A stretch of DNA of 7,160 bases from Patulibacter sp052039575 (GTDB lineage: Bacteria; Actinomycetota; Thermoleophilia; Solirubrobacterales; Solirubrobacteraceae): assembly GCA_052039575.1 (NCBI GenBank), contig JBQGEK010000374.1, positions 1-7,160 on the forward strand. Reading direction: 5' to 3'. Positions 1-6,654 of the stretch are shown here, in pieces (positions within the stretch are counted from its first letter, which is position 1; every line of letters starts with the position of its first letter). Under the pieces are notes generated by a model that worked only from the letters and a program-made list of their open reading frames with translations, made no database searches and was not told where the DNA came from. The translations under genes were made by a program, and so were the position numbers.

Positions 1-1
1 C

Positions 2-1252
2 GTGGTCGCCGACACCGGAGGCACGAGCTTCGACGTGAGCATCGTGCGCGAAGGGCAGATCAGCCGGACCAACGAGAGCTGGGTCGGCGAGCCGTTCCTC
101 GGCCTGATGACCGGCTTCCCGTCGGTCGACATCAAGAGCATCGGTGCCGGCGGCGGCAGCATCGCGTGGGTGGACGCGGGCGGCATGCTCCGCGTCGGTC
201 CCGCCAGCGCCAGTGCCATCCCGGGGCCGGCGTGCTACGGGCGTGGCGGCGAGCGGGCGACGTTCACCGATGCCTGCGTGGCTCTCGGGTACATCGACCC
301 GGAGTTCTTCCTCGGCGGATCCTTCCGCCTCGACGTCGAGGCGGCGCATCGCGCGATCGACCGGGACGTCGCGGAGCCCCTCGGCATGGAGCACGACCAG
401 GCGTGCGCGGCGATCGTCGAGGTCGCCACCGAGGCGATGGTCCGGGCGATCGAGGACATCACGCTTCAGCAGGGCATCGACCCGCGCGACGCGGTTCTGG
501 TCGCGGGTGGAGGCGCGGCGGGTCTCAACGCCGTGGCGATCGCCCGTCGCCTCGGGTGCCGCACGATCGTCTTCCCCGAAGCCGGTGCCGCCCTGAGCGC
601 GTCCGGTGCGCTGCTGTCCGAGCTCCTCGCCGAGGCGGCGGTGCACCACCCGATCCGACACGACGCGCTGGGGGCCGACGAGCTCCGCAAGCTGGTCGAC
701 GGGTTGCGTCAGGACTGCCAGGAGCGCCTCGCCGGTCGGGACACGATCGCCGCACCGGGAGCGGTCGAGCTGATGGCCGACGCGCGCTACCCGAGCCAGG
801 TGTGGGACCTCGAGGTGATGCTCCCCGAGGACATCCTGGCGTCCCCGGATCCCGGCGCGATGCTCAAGCTGGCGTTCGACGCGCGGCACGAGGAGGTGTT
901 CGGCGTGCGCGACGCGGATGCGGTGGTCGAGATCAGCACCTGGCGGGCGCGGATGCGCGTGCCGCTCGTCTCGGGGGAGCTCGGGCGGTTGCGCTCCCGC
1001 GATGCCGCCGTGTCGGCCGGCACGCGGATGATCAACTTCGACGGCACCGGCGCCGTCGCCGCCCGCGTGGCGCGCATGGGTGCGCTTTCCGCCGACGAGT
1101 GGATCGTCGGTCCGGCCGTGGTCGAGGCCGGCGCCACGACCGTGATGGTTCCGCCCGGCGCTCGGGCGCGCCACGACGACCTGGGGAGCCTCGTGGTGGA
1201 GATCACGGCTTCCGTTCCTACCGCGATCGAGCAGGGAGACCTCGTTGCCTAA
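2..1252 (+). CDS. hyuA: HyuA-type hydantoinase/oxoprolinase subunit A, 5'-truncated by the window edge
   Basis: This is the C-terminal 416 residues of a HyuA-family protein. Members are usually about 650-720 aa, so roughly 270-300 N-terminal residues lie upstream, and the GTG at base 2 is an internal Val codon. The family supplies the ATP-dependent (actin-like fold) half of a cytoplasmic HyuAB enzyme that opens cyclic amides such as hydantoins or 5-oxoproline; relatives carboxylate ketones. In fragment numbering, visible motifs are the phosphate-binding DTGGTSFD (4-11), SIGAGGGSIAWVD (46-58), the VGP...PGPACYGRGG block (65-83), TDA plus LGYIDP (89-100), and the glycine-rich GGGAAGLNA (169-177) leading to a sheet ending in P192. 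The C-terminal domain has DARYPSQVWDLEV (260-272), FDARHEEVFG (292-301) and GPAVVEAGATTVMVPPG (370-386). The reading frame is intact to TAA. Its last codons overlap the TTG start of hyuB, so the two subunits are probably translationally coupled. The family assignment is secure; the substrate is not. Confidence 0.93.
   Translation: MVADTGGTSFDVSIVREGQISRTNESWVGEPFLGLMTGFPSVDIKSIGAGGGSIAWVDAGGMLRVGPASASAIPGPACYGRGGERATFTDACVALGYIDPEFFLGGSFRLDVEAAHRAIDRDVAEPLGMEHDQACAAIVEVATEAMVRAIEDITLQQGIDPRDAVLVAGGGAAGLNAVAIARRLGCRTIVFPEAGAALSASGALLSELLAEAAVHHPIRHDALGADELRKLVDGLRQDCQERLAGRDTIAAPGAVELMADARYPSQVWDLEVMLPEDILASPDPGAMLKLAFDARHEEVFGVRDADAVVEISTWRARMRVPLVSGELGRLRSRDAAVSAGTRMINFDGTGAVAARVARMGALSADEWIVGPAVVEAGATTVMVPPGARARHDDLGSLVVEITASVPTAIEQGDLVA
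1234..1238 (+). promoter_or_regulatory. Ribosome binding site for hyuB (decides the TTG start)
   Basis: GGGAG lies within the last codons of hyuA with a 6-nt spacer to the TTG at 1245-1247. The next in-frame ATG (1302) is 19 codons later and would trim the N-terminus, so this site supports TTG as the real start. Confidence 0.7.
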
Positions 1253-3038
1253 CAACACGCGTACCACCGACAGCGTTCGTCTCGCCGTCCTGACCAACCG
1301 CATGGAGGGCGTCGTGCGGGCGATGATGAACACGCTCCTGCGGAGCGGGCGCTCCGGCGTGCTCAACACCGCTCGCGACTTCTCCTGCTGCATCACGACC
1401 GGGCAGCACGAGCTGCTCGCCACGGCGGAGAGCCTGCCGATCCACGTGATGAGCGGCCCCGACCTGATGGCGCGCTCGATGGTCGAGTTCCACGACGACC
1501 TGCAGCCGGGGGACGCGTTCCTCCACAACTCCCCGTATCACGGGTGCTCGCACGCCGCCGACCAGACGGTGATGATCCCGGTGATCGCCGAGGGGCGCCA
1601 CCAGTTCACGGTGCTGGCCAAGGCCCACCAGGCGGACATCGGCAACAGCGAACCCACGACGTACGCGGCGTCGGCCCGCGACGTCTACGAAGAGGGCGCG
1701 CTGATCTTCCCGTGCGTCCGCATCCAGCGCGACTACGTCGACAACGAGGACCTGATCCGGATGTGCCGCATGCGCATCCGCGTGCCCGACCAATGGTGGG
1801 GCGACTACCTGGCCGCCCTCGGGGCCGCGCGTATCGGTGAGCGGCGGCTGCTCGAGCTCGGCGCCGAGGTGGGCTGGGACGCCCTGCGGGAGTACGTCGA
1901 GGACTGGTTCGACTACAGCGAGCACCAGATGGCGTCGGCGATCGAGCGCCTGCCGAAGGGCAGCGTCCAGGTCAGCGGCCGTCACGATCCGTTCCCGGGC
2001 GTTCCGGACGGCGTGCCGGTCAACGCCGGCATCGAGGTCACCGACGATCGGATCACGATCGACCTGCGCGACAACATCGACGCGCTGCCGGTCGGGCTCA
2101 ACCTCAGCGAAGCGTGCTCCCGGACCACGGCGATGGTCGGCGTCTTCAACAGCATCGGGCCGGGCGTACCCCCGAACGCCGGGAGCTTCCGGCGGCTCGA
2201 CGTCCTCCTCCGGGACGGCGGCGTCGTCGGACGTCTCCAGCACCCCTCGAGCTGCTCGGTAGCGACGACCAACGTCGCGGACCGCGTTGCGAACGCGATC
2301 CAGCGGGGATTCGCGGAGCTCGGTGAGGGAGCCGGGATGGCCGAGGCCGGCCTGGTGCAGCCGGCGTCGCTCGCGGTGATCTCCGGACGCGATCCGCAGC
2401 GAGGCAACGAGCCGTTCGTCAACCAGATCTTCCTCGCCTTCACGGGCGGGGCCGGTAGTCCGCACAGCGACGGCTGGCTCACGATCTGCCACGTCGGCAA
2501 CGCCGGGCTGATCCTCCGAGACAGCGTCGAGATCGACGAGAGTCGCTTCCCGATTCGCGTTCTGCGCCAGGAGCTGATGGTCGACACCGAAGGCCCGGGG
2601 GCCCAGCGAGGGGCACCGTCGGCGATCGTCGAGTACGAGGCTGTCGGGACCGACGTCACGGTCTTCTACGCCAGTGACGGCGGGACGTTCCCCGCGCGCG
2701 GGGCGCGCGGTGGCGGTGCCGGCGGGGCGTCGAAGCAGTTCAAGCGCGTGGGCACGGATCTCGAGGAGCTGCCGGCCGCGGGCAACGTCACGATCGGACC
2801 GGGCGAGGTGATCGTCTCGATCTCCTGCGGGGGCGGCGGCTACGGCGTCCCGACCGATCGCGAGCCCGCGCGCGTCGCTCGCGACATCGAGCAGGGATGG
2901 ATCACGACCGACCGGGCTCGCGATGCCTACGGCGTCGTGATCGACGGTGCGGGTGGGGTCGACGTCACCGCGACCGCGGCGCTGCGCGACGCGATGCGCG
3001 ACGCAGAGGCCGCCGCAGTTCAAGCAAGCAACGGGTGA
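1245..3038 (+). CDS. hyuB: HyuB-type hydantoinase/oxoprolinase subunit B
   Basis: This complete 597-aa protein of the HyuB family (usual length about 510-770 aa) is the catalytic partner of HyuA in a cytoplasmic ATP-dependent enzyme acting on cyclic amides, or on ketones in the carboxylase branch. Family landmarks run in order: the N-terminal helix and ARDFSCCI (43-50), GDAFLHNSPYHGCSHAAD (89-106), the metal-site-like region AHQADIGN (127-134), EEGALIFPCVRI (149-160), GDYLAALGAARIGERRL (186-202), the PNAGSFRRLDV block (310-320), VADRVANAI (344-352), FTGGAGSPHSDG (399-410), DTEGPGAQRG (447-456), the Gly/Arg loop near 485-494, and GGGGYGVPTDREP (529-541) followed by AYGVVID (561-567). Many classical HyuB proteins read HHADIGG where this one reads HQADIGN. 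The TTG start overlaps hyuA by 8 nt and has a good GGGAG site. The frame is unbroken. It could be the alpha subunit of a ketone carboxylase-like enzyme instead of a hydantoinase. Confidence 0.93.
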   Translation: MPNNTRTTDSVRLAVLTNRMEGVVRAMMNTLLRSGRSGVLNTARDFSCCITTGQHELLATAESLPIHVMSGPDLMARSMVEFHDDLQPGDAFLHNSPYHGCSHAADQTVMIPVIAEGRHQFTVLAKAHQADIGNSEPTTYAASARDVYEEGALIFPCVRIQRDYVDNEDLIRMCRMRIRVPDQWWGDYLAALGAARIGERRLLELGAEVGWDALREYVEDWFDYSEHQMASAIERLPKGSVQVSGRHDPFPGVPDGVPVNAGIEVTDDRITIDLRDNIDALPVGLNLSEACSRTTAMVGVFNSIGPGVPPNAGSFRRLDVLLRDGGVVGRLQHPSSCSVATTNVADRVANAIQRGFAELGEGAGMAEAGLVQPASLAVISGRDPQRGNEPFVNQIFLAFTGGAGSPHSDGWLTICHVGNAGLILRDSVEIDESRFPIRVLRQELMVDTEGPGAQRGAPSAIVEYEAVGTDVTVFYASDGGTFPARGARGGGAGGASKQFKRVGTDLEELPAAGNVTIGPGEVIVSISCGGGGYGVPTDREPARVARDIEQGWITTDRARDAYGVVIDGAGGVDVTATAALRDAMRDAEAAAVQASNG

Positions 3039-3039
3039 G

Positions 3040-3046
3040 AGAGAAG
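3040..3046 (+). promoter_or_regulatory. Purine-rich ribosome binding site for the binding-protein gene
   Basis: AGAGAAG sits 6 nt before ATG 3053, in the only short gap (14 nt) of the operon. It is a moderate match to the anti-Shine-Dalgarno and favours ATG 3053 over the in-frame GTG at 3035, which lacks a clear site upstream. Confidence 0.5.
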
Positions 3047-3052
3047 ATTCGG

Positions 3053-4255
3053 ATGCATTCGAGACACGTTGGTCTGGCGGCACTGACCGTCGTCGGCGCA
3101 CTGGCCTTCGCGGGCTGCGGAAGCTCGGGGAGTGAGAGCTCCTCTGGTGACGCGTCGGAGACCTACAAGATCGGTTTCGCCGTGGGGCAGACCGGCTTCA
3201 TGCAGCAGTACGACACGCCGTACCTCAACGCCGGTCGTATGGCGATCGACGACTTCAACGCCGAGGGCGGCGTCAACGGCCGCAAGCTGGAGGCGGTCGT
3301 CGCCGACACCAAGTCCACGCCCGACGGGGCGGCAACGGCCGGGCTGTCGCTGATCAGCAAGGGCGCGAACTTCGCCGTGATCAGCGGCGACTTCGACGTC
3401 GGCGGGCCGGCCGCGGTGCAGACGACCAAGCAGGACGTGATCGGCTTCTCCGCGGGCGCGGGATCGACGAAGTTCGGTCCGCTCGGGATCGGGCCGCTGG
3501 CCTACACGATGGCCGGCACGGCGACGTCGCAGGGCGCGATCATGGCCGAGTACGCGGCGTCGCAGGGCGTCAGGCGGGCCTACGTGCTGGTCGATTCGGC
3601 CGCGGGAGACTTCTCGAAGCAGCTTTGCGAGGGCTTCTCCCTCCGCTTCAAGCAGGTGGTGGGCGGCAACGCGGTCGCGGGAACCGACACGTTCAAGCAG
3701 ACGGACCAGTCCCTGGCCACCCAGGTCACCCGGCTGCGCGGGGCCGCGCCCGACGGCGTGATGATGTGCAGCTACATGCCGGGTGCCGGGAACGCGATCC
3801 GGCAGATCCGCGCGGCGGGCATCAAGACCCCGATCTTCGGCCAGCAGGACTTCGACGGCGACGCTTGGAAGAAGGCCGTTCCGAACGTCAGCGACGTGTA
3901 CTACCCGGCGATCGGCTCGATCTACGGCGACGACCCGGACGAGCAGGTCAACACGTTCGTCGAGCGCTACACCGAGCGCTACGGGAAGCCGGCGAACAGC
4001 TTCGGCATCCAGGGCTACGCGGTCCTCCAGGCCTTCAAGACGGCCGCCGAGCGTGCGGACTCCGTGGAGGGCACCAAGCTCGCCGGTGAGTTCGATCAGT
4101 TCAAGGACGTGCCGCTGCTCGTCGGCCCGACGCGCTATTCGGCGCACGCCCACATCCGCGTCTCTCCGACGATGAGGATCATGTCGATCACCGACGGGAA
4201 GACGAAGTTCGAGAAGCTCGCGACGGCGGAAGCCGTGCCGACGGTGGGGGACTGA
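3053..4255 (+). CDS. Branched-chain amino acid-type ABC transporter substrate-binding lipoprotein
   Basis: This 400-aa extracytoplasmic binding protein has the type I periplasmic-binding fold (LivJ/LivK, Peripla_BP_6 class). Residues 1-21 form a signal peptide with Arg4/His5 and a hydrophobic core (7-20). AFAGC at 18-22 is a lipobox with Phe at -3, and Cys22 is the predicted lipidated residue. A Gly/Ser linker follows (23-36). The mature domain starts with YKIGFAVGQTG (38-48), then AGRMAIDDFNAEGGVNGRKL (60-79), VVADTKSTPDGAATA (82-96) and the second-lobe strand RAYVLVDSAAGDF (175-187). LATQVTRLRGAAPDGVMM (221-238) and GNAIRQIRAAGIKTPIFGQ (246-264) are typical of the class. Near 111-118 the LivJ Ser cluster that grips the ligand carboxylate appears as SGDFDVGG, so the ligand may not be a standard amino acid. 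The protein should feed the LivH/M/G/F proteins encoded directly downstream. An alternative GTG at 3035 adds six residues and gives a 4-nt overlap with hyuB. The family is secure; the ligand is unknown. Confidence 0.92.
   Translation: MHSRHVGLAALTVVGALAFAGCGSSGSESSSGDASETYKIGFAVGQTGFMQQYDTPYLNAGRMAIDDFNAEGGVNGRKLEAVVADTKSTPDGAATAGLSLISKGANFAVISGDFDVGGPAAVQTTKQDVIGFSAGAGSTKFGPLGIGPLAYTMAGTATSQGAIMAEYAASQGVRRAYVLVDSAAGDFSKQLCEGFSLRFKQVVGGNAVAGTDTFKQTDQSLATQVTRLRGAAPDGVMMCSYMPGAGNAIRQIRAAGIKTPIFGQQDFDGDAWKKAVPNVSDVYYPAIGSIYGDDPDEQVNTFVERYTERYGKPANSFGIQGYAVLQAFKTAAERADSVEGTKLAGEFDQFKDVPLLVGPTRYSAHAHIRVSPTMRIMSITDGKTKFEKLATAEAVPTVGD
4246..4250 (+). promoter_or_regulatory. Ribosome binding site for livG
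   Basis: A GGGGG run (within GGTGGGGG, 4243-4250) ends 4 nt before ATG 4255, inside the last codons of the binding-protein gene. It supports the 1-nt stop/start overlap (TGATG) and the longer N-terminus of the ATPase. Confidence 0.5.
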
Positions 4256-5049
4256 TGCCGTCGGCCTCGAACCGGACGACGGGTGGCGGGCACGCAGCAA
4301 TCGCGGCGCCCCCCACGGGCCTCGTCGCAACCGACGTCCGCGTCCACTTCGACGGCGTCAAGGCGGTCGACGGCGTGGACATCTTGCTCGGCGGAGGCGA
4401 GATCGTGGGCCTGATCGGGCCGAACGGCGCCGGGAAGACCACGTTGCTCAACGCGCTCAGTGGCTTCCAGCGCCCGACCGGCGGGCGCGTCGTGCTCGAC
4501 GACGAGGACGTGACCGGCATGGACGCGTCCCGTCTGGTCGGGCGCGGCATCTGCCGCACGTTCCAGTCCAGCCGCTACTTCAGCGGCATGAGCGTGGCGG
4601 AGAACATCATCGTCGCCGGCCTCGCCAGTGGACTGCGCCGTCGAGCCGCACACGCGCAGGTGTCGGAGCTGCTGAACCTCGTCGGGATCGGCACGGTCGG
4701 GGAGCGTCCGGCGGGGGAGCTCTCGCACGGCGAGAGTCGCCGGCTCGACATCGCCCGTGCGTTGGCGACGCGGCCGCGGTACCTGCTGCTCGACGAGCCC
4801 GCTGCCGGGCTGGACGAGAACGAAGGACGGTCGCTCGTCGACGTGATCCGCAACGTGCGTGCCACCCGCGGTTGCGGGGTGCTGCTCGTCGAGCACGACA
4901 TGCAGGTGGTCATGAGCCTGTGCGAGCGGCTCGTGGTCGTCGACCACGGCCGGGTGATCGCCTCCGGGTCCCCCGCCGAGGTGCGTCGTGATCCGGACGT
5001 GATCGCGGCCTATCTGGGCACCCACGCCGAAGAGGCGGGTCATGCTTGA
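4255..5049 (+). CDS. livG: ABC transporter ATP-binding protein, LivG type
   Basis: This 264-aa cytoplasmic ATPase is one of two that power the importer encoded by this operon. The nucleotide-binding fold is complete: Walker A GPNGAGKT (55-62), Q-loop in RTFQ (101-104), signature LSHGE (156-160) followed by SRRLDIARAL, Walker B YLLLDEP with catalytic Glu181 (176-182), D-loop GLDE (185-188) and switch His214 in VEHDM. The sequence between RTFQ and the signature has the LivG pattern (SGMSVAENI at 110-118) but is short. The C-terminal AEVRRDPDVIAAYLG (241-255) is typical of LivG. The first 20 or so residues (Gly/Ala/Pro/Thr-rich) come before the usual family start and look disordered. ATG 4255 is kept because of the G-rich site before it and the tight overlap. 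The signature has His-Gly-Glu where LivG proteins usually have Tyr-Gly-Gln. It ends with an 8-nt overlap into livF. Confidence 0.93.
   Translation: MPSASNRTTGGGHAAIAAPPTGLVATDVRVHFDGVKAVDGVDILLGGGEIVGLIGPNGAGKTTLLNALSGFQRPTGGRVVLDDEDVTGMDASRLVGRGICRTFQSSRYFSGMSVAENIIVAGLASGLRRRAAHAQVSELLNLVGIGTVGERPAGELSHGESRRLDIARALATRPRYLLLDEPAAGLDENEGRSLVDVIRNVRATRGCGVLLVEHDMQVVMSLCERLVVVDHGRVIASGSPAEVRRDPDVIAAYLGTHAEEAGHA
5029..5035 (+). promoter_or_regulatory. Ribosome binding site for livF
   Basis: GAAGAGG lies within the last codons of livG, 6 nt before ATG 5042. It supports re-initiation at the 8-nt overlap. Confidence 0.6.
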
Positions 5050-5770
5050 GATCTCGGGACTCGCGGTGTCCTACGGCGGCGAGGTCGCGCTCAGCGATCT
5101 CGACCTGCACGTGAACGAAGGCGAGGTCGTCGGCCTCGTCGGACCCAACGGCGCCGGCAAGACGACGACCCTCAGCACGATCACCGGGACGACCCGCTCG
5201 TCCGCCGGTTCGATCTCGTTCTGCGGCGAGCAGATCGGCGACTGGTCGCCGGAGCGGATCGTGCGCGCGGGCATCTCGCTGGTGCCGGAAGGCCGACGGA
5301 TCTTCGCCAGCCTGACGGTGTACGAGAACCTGCGCCTCGGGGCGAGCCTCTACGGCGGGCGGATCGAGCCGGAGGTGCGCCGCCTCGTCGAGCGCTTCCC
5401 GGTCCTCGAGCGGTACTGGAACGCGCCGGCGGGCAAGTTGTCCGGCGGCGAGCAGCAGCAGCTCGCGATCGCGCGGGCGCTGCTGGCCCGGCCGCGGCTC
5501 CTGCTGCTGGACGAGCCCTCGCTCGGGTTGGCTCCGCTGGTCGTGGACGACATGTTCGACGCGATCGTGGATCTGCGCACGGAAGGAACGACGGTGCTCC
5601 TCGTCGAGCAGAACGCCAATCGGACGCTGCAACTGGCCGACCGCAGCTACGTCCTGCAAACCGGACGTCTGGTGCTGTCGGGGACGCGCGAAGAGCTCGC
5701 GGCGCGCGCCGACCTCAGCGTCGAGGACGCCTACTTCGGCGGCGCAGCCGCTGTGCAGGGAGAGACGTGA
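5042..5770 (+). CDS. livF: ABC transporter ATP-binding protein, LivF type
   Basis: This 242-aa second ATPase of the importer is close to the usual LivF length of about 235 aa. Walker A is GPNGAGKT (34-41). The Q-loop region carries the LivF-specific VPEGRRIF (81-88) and LTVYENL (91-97). The signature is LSGGEQQQ (133-140), Walker B is LLLLDEP with Glu158 (153-159), and the D-loop region reads SLGLAP (160-165). The switch position is Gln190 in LLVEQN, which is normal for LivF because the family has Gln where most ABC ATPases have His. The tail ADRSYVLQTGRLVLSG (199-214) is also characteristic. LivF pairs with LivG to form the cytoplasmic heterodimer under LivH/LivM. The start ATG overlaps the end of livG by 8 nt and has GAAGAGG ahead of it. 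The stop overlaps the livH start. All catalytic motifs are intact. Confidence 0.95.
   Translation: MLEISGLAVSYGGEVALSDLDLHVNEGEVVGLVGPNGAGKTTTLSTITGTTRSSAGSISFCGEQIGDWSPERIVRAGISLVPEGRRIFASLTVYENLRLGASLYGGRIEPEVRRLVERFPVLERYWNAPAGKLSGGEQQQLAIARALLARPRLLLLDEPSLGLAPLVVDDMFDAIVDLRTEGTTVLLVEQNANRTLQLADRSYVLQTGRLVLSGTREELAARADLSVEDAYFGGAAAVQGET
5758..5764 (+). promoter_or_regulatory. Ribosome binding site for livH (decides ATG 5770 over GTG 5767)
   Basis: GGGAGAG ends 5 nt before ATG 5770 but only 2 nt before the in-frame GTG at 5767, so the spacing favours the ATG. The site lies inside the last codons of livF. Confidence 0.65.
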
Positions 5771-6654
5771 TGCAGAGCGTTGTCCAACACACCACCGACG
5801 CGATCAGCCTGGGCAGCATCTATGCGCTGCTCGCGCTGGGCGTCGCCTTGCTGTTCGGGATCATGCAGCTGATCAACTTCGCCCACGGCGAGCTGATCCT
5901 GGTCGGCGGCTACTCGCTGTTCCTGTTCTCCGACTGGCCGCTCCTGCTGGCGATCGCGGCGTCACTGGCGATCGTCGCGGCGGCGGCGGTGCTCATGGAG
6001 CGCCTCGCGTTCCGCCCGATCCGTGGCGCGGACGCTTCGACGCTGCTCGTCACCTCGTTCGCGATCAGCTACTTCCTGCAGAACTCGACGATCCTGGCCT
6101 TCAGCTCGCAGCCCAAGTCGGTCGCGCTCTCGCCGTTCTTCGCGGAGAGCTTCCAGATCGGCGATCTGCGGATCGCGAAGCTCAGCATCGTGGTGATCGC
6201 CGTGACGATCGTGTTGATCACCGGCCTCGTCGTGCTCCTGCGCAAGACGATGATCGGCACGCAGATGCGGGCCGCATCGGAGGACTTCAAGATGGCGCGC
6301 CTGCTCGGCGTGCCGGCGAACCGCGTCATCGTCGTGGCCTTCTCGATCAGCGGCCTCCTGGCCGGCGTCGCCGCGCTGTTCCTGGTGGCGCAGACCGGAG
6401 GCGTGAGCCCCCAGATGGGTCTGGCGCCCGTGATCATCGCGTTCGTGGCCACCGTCATCGGCGGGATGGGCAGCCTCGCGGGTGCGGCGCTCGGAGGCTT
6501 CGGTCTCGGCGTGGTCAGCACGCTGCTGCAGGTGGCTCTCCCCGAGGACCTGCGGCCGTACCGGGACGCGTTCGTGTTCGCCCTGGTGATCGTGGTGCTG
6601 CTCTTCCGCCCCGAAGGCCTGATTCCGAATGCCGCTGCGCGGGTGCGTGTCTGA
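5770..6654 (+). CDS. livH: Branched-chain amino acid-type ABC permease, LivH type
   Basis: This 294-aa inner-membrane permease has the usual family length of about 290-310 aa. It has roughly eight hydrophobic segments, near 12-34, 38-54, 57-77, 90-110, 137-157, 185-207, 217-242 and 265-279. LivH hallmarks are GSIYALLALG (15-24), INFAHGEL (35-42), MERLAFRPIRGA (76-87), the cytoplasmic loop TMIGTQMRAASEDFKMARL (160-178) that contacts the ATPases, ISGLLAGVAALF (193-204), ATVIGGMGSLAGAALGG (227-243) and LLFRPEGL (277-284). It forms a heterodimeric channel with LivM, encoded next. ATG 5770 is chosen over GTG 5767 because the GGGAGAG site is too close to the GTG. The stop overlaps livM by 1 nt (TGATG). 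It is intact and unremarkable for the family. Confidence 0.95.
   Translation: MQSVVQHTTDAISLGSIYALLALGVALLFGIMQLINFAHGELILVGGYSLFLFSDWPLLLAIAASLAIVAAAAVLMERLAFRPIRGADASTLLVTSFAISYFLQNSTILAFSSQPKSVALSPFFAESFQIGDLRIAKLSIVVIAVTIVLITGLVVLLRKTMIGTQMRAASEDFKMARLLGVPANRVIVVAFSISGLLAGVAALFLVAQTGGVSPQMGLAPVIIAFVATVIGGMGSLAGAALGGFGLGVVSTLLQVALPEDLRPYRDAFVFALVIVVLLFRPEGLIPNAAARVRV

Noticed and set aside
166..1293. 375-codon plus-strand open frame overlapping hyuA in another frame
   Set aside because: The product is extremely Arg/Gly/Pro-rich, as expected from reading a high-GC gene out of frame. The HyuA frame carries all the family motifs.
2690..2703. Perfect 14-nt self-complementary stretch CCCCGCGCGCGGGG
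   Set aside because: It encodes part of the Gly/Arg loop of HyuB that leads into a conserved family motif. It has no loop or T-tract and is mid-gene, so it is best explained by GC-rich codons and not by a terminator or operator.
3039..3052. Possible promoter between hyuB and the binding-protein gene
   Set aside because: The gap is only 14 nt and is taken up by the ribosome binding site. I saw no convincing -10/-35 pair in the GC-rich end of hyuB.
1218..3101. 627-codon open frame on the minus strand opposite hyuB
   Set aside because: It mirrors hyuB in a GC-rich gene where stops are rare on the complement. The translation is rich in Arg, Asp, Val and His with no domain motif, and the plus-strand frame is an unmistakable HyuB.
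3020..4330. 436-codon minus-strand open frame opposite the binding-protein gene
   Set aside because: It is a GC-driven shadow. The composition is Arg/Val/Asp-rich, no motif is recognisable, and the opposite strand encodes a clear lipoprotein with signal peptide.
5605..5619. Gln instead of His at the switch position of LivF
   Set aside because: VEQN is the normal LivF sequence, so this is not a defect.
4135..5659. Two minus-strand open frames (302 and 249 codons) opposite livG and livF
   Set aside because: Both lie entirely against genes with complete Walker and signature motifs, and neither shows a motif of its own.
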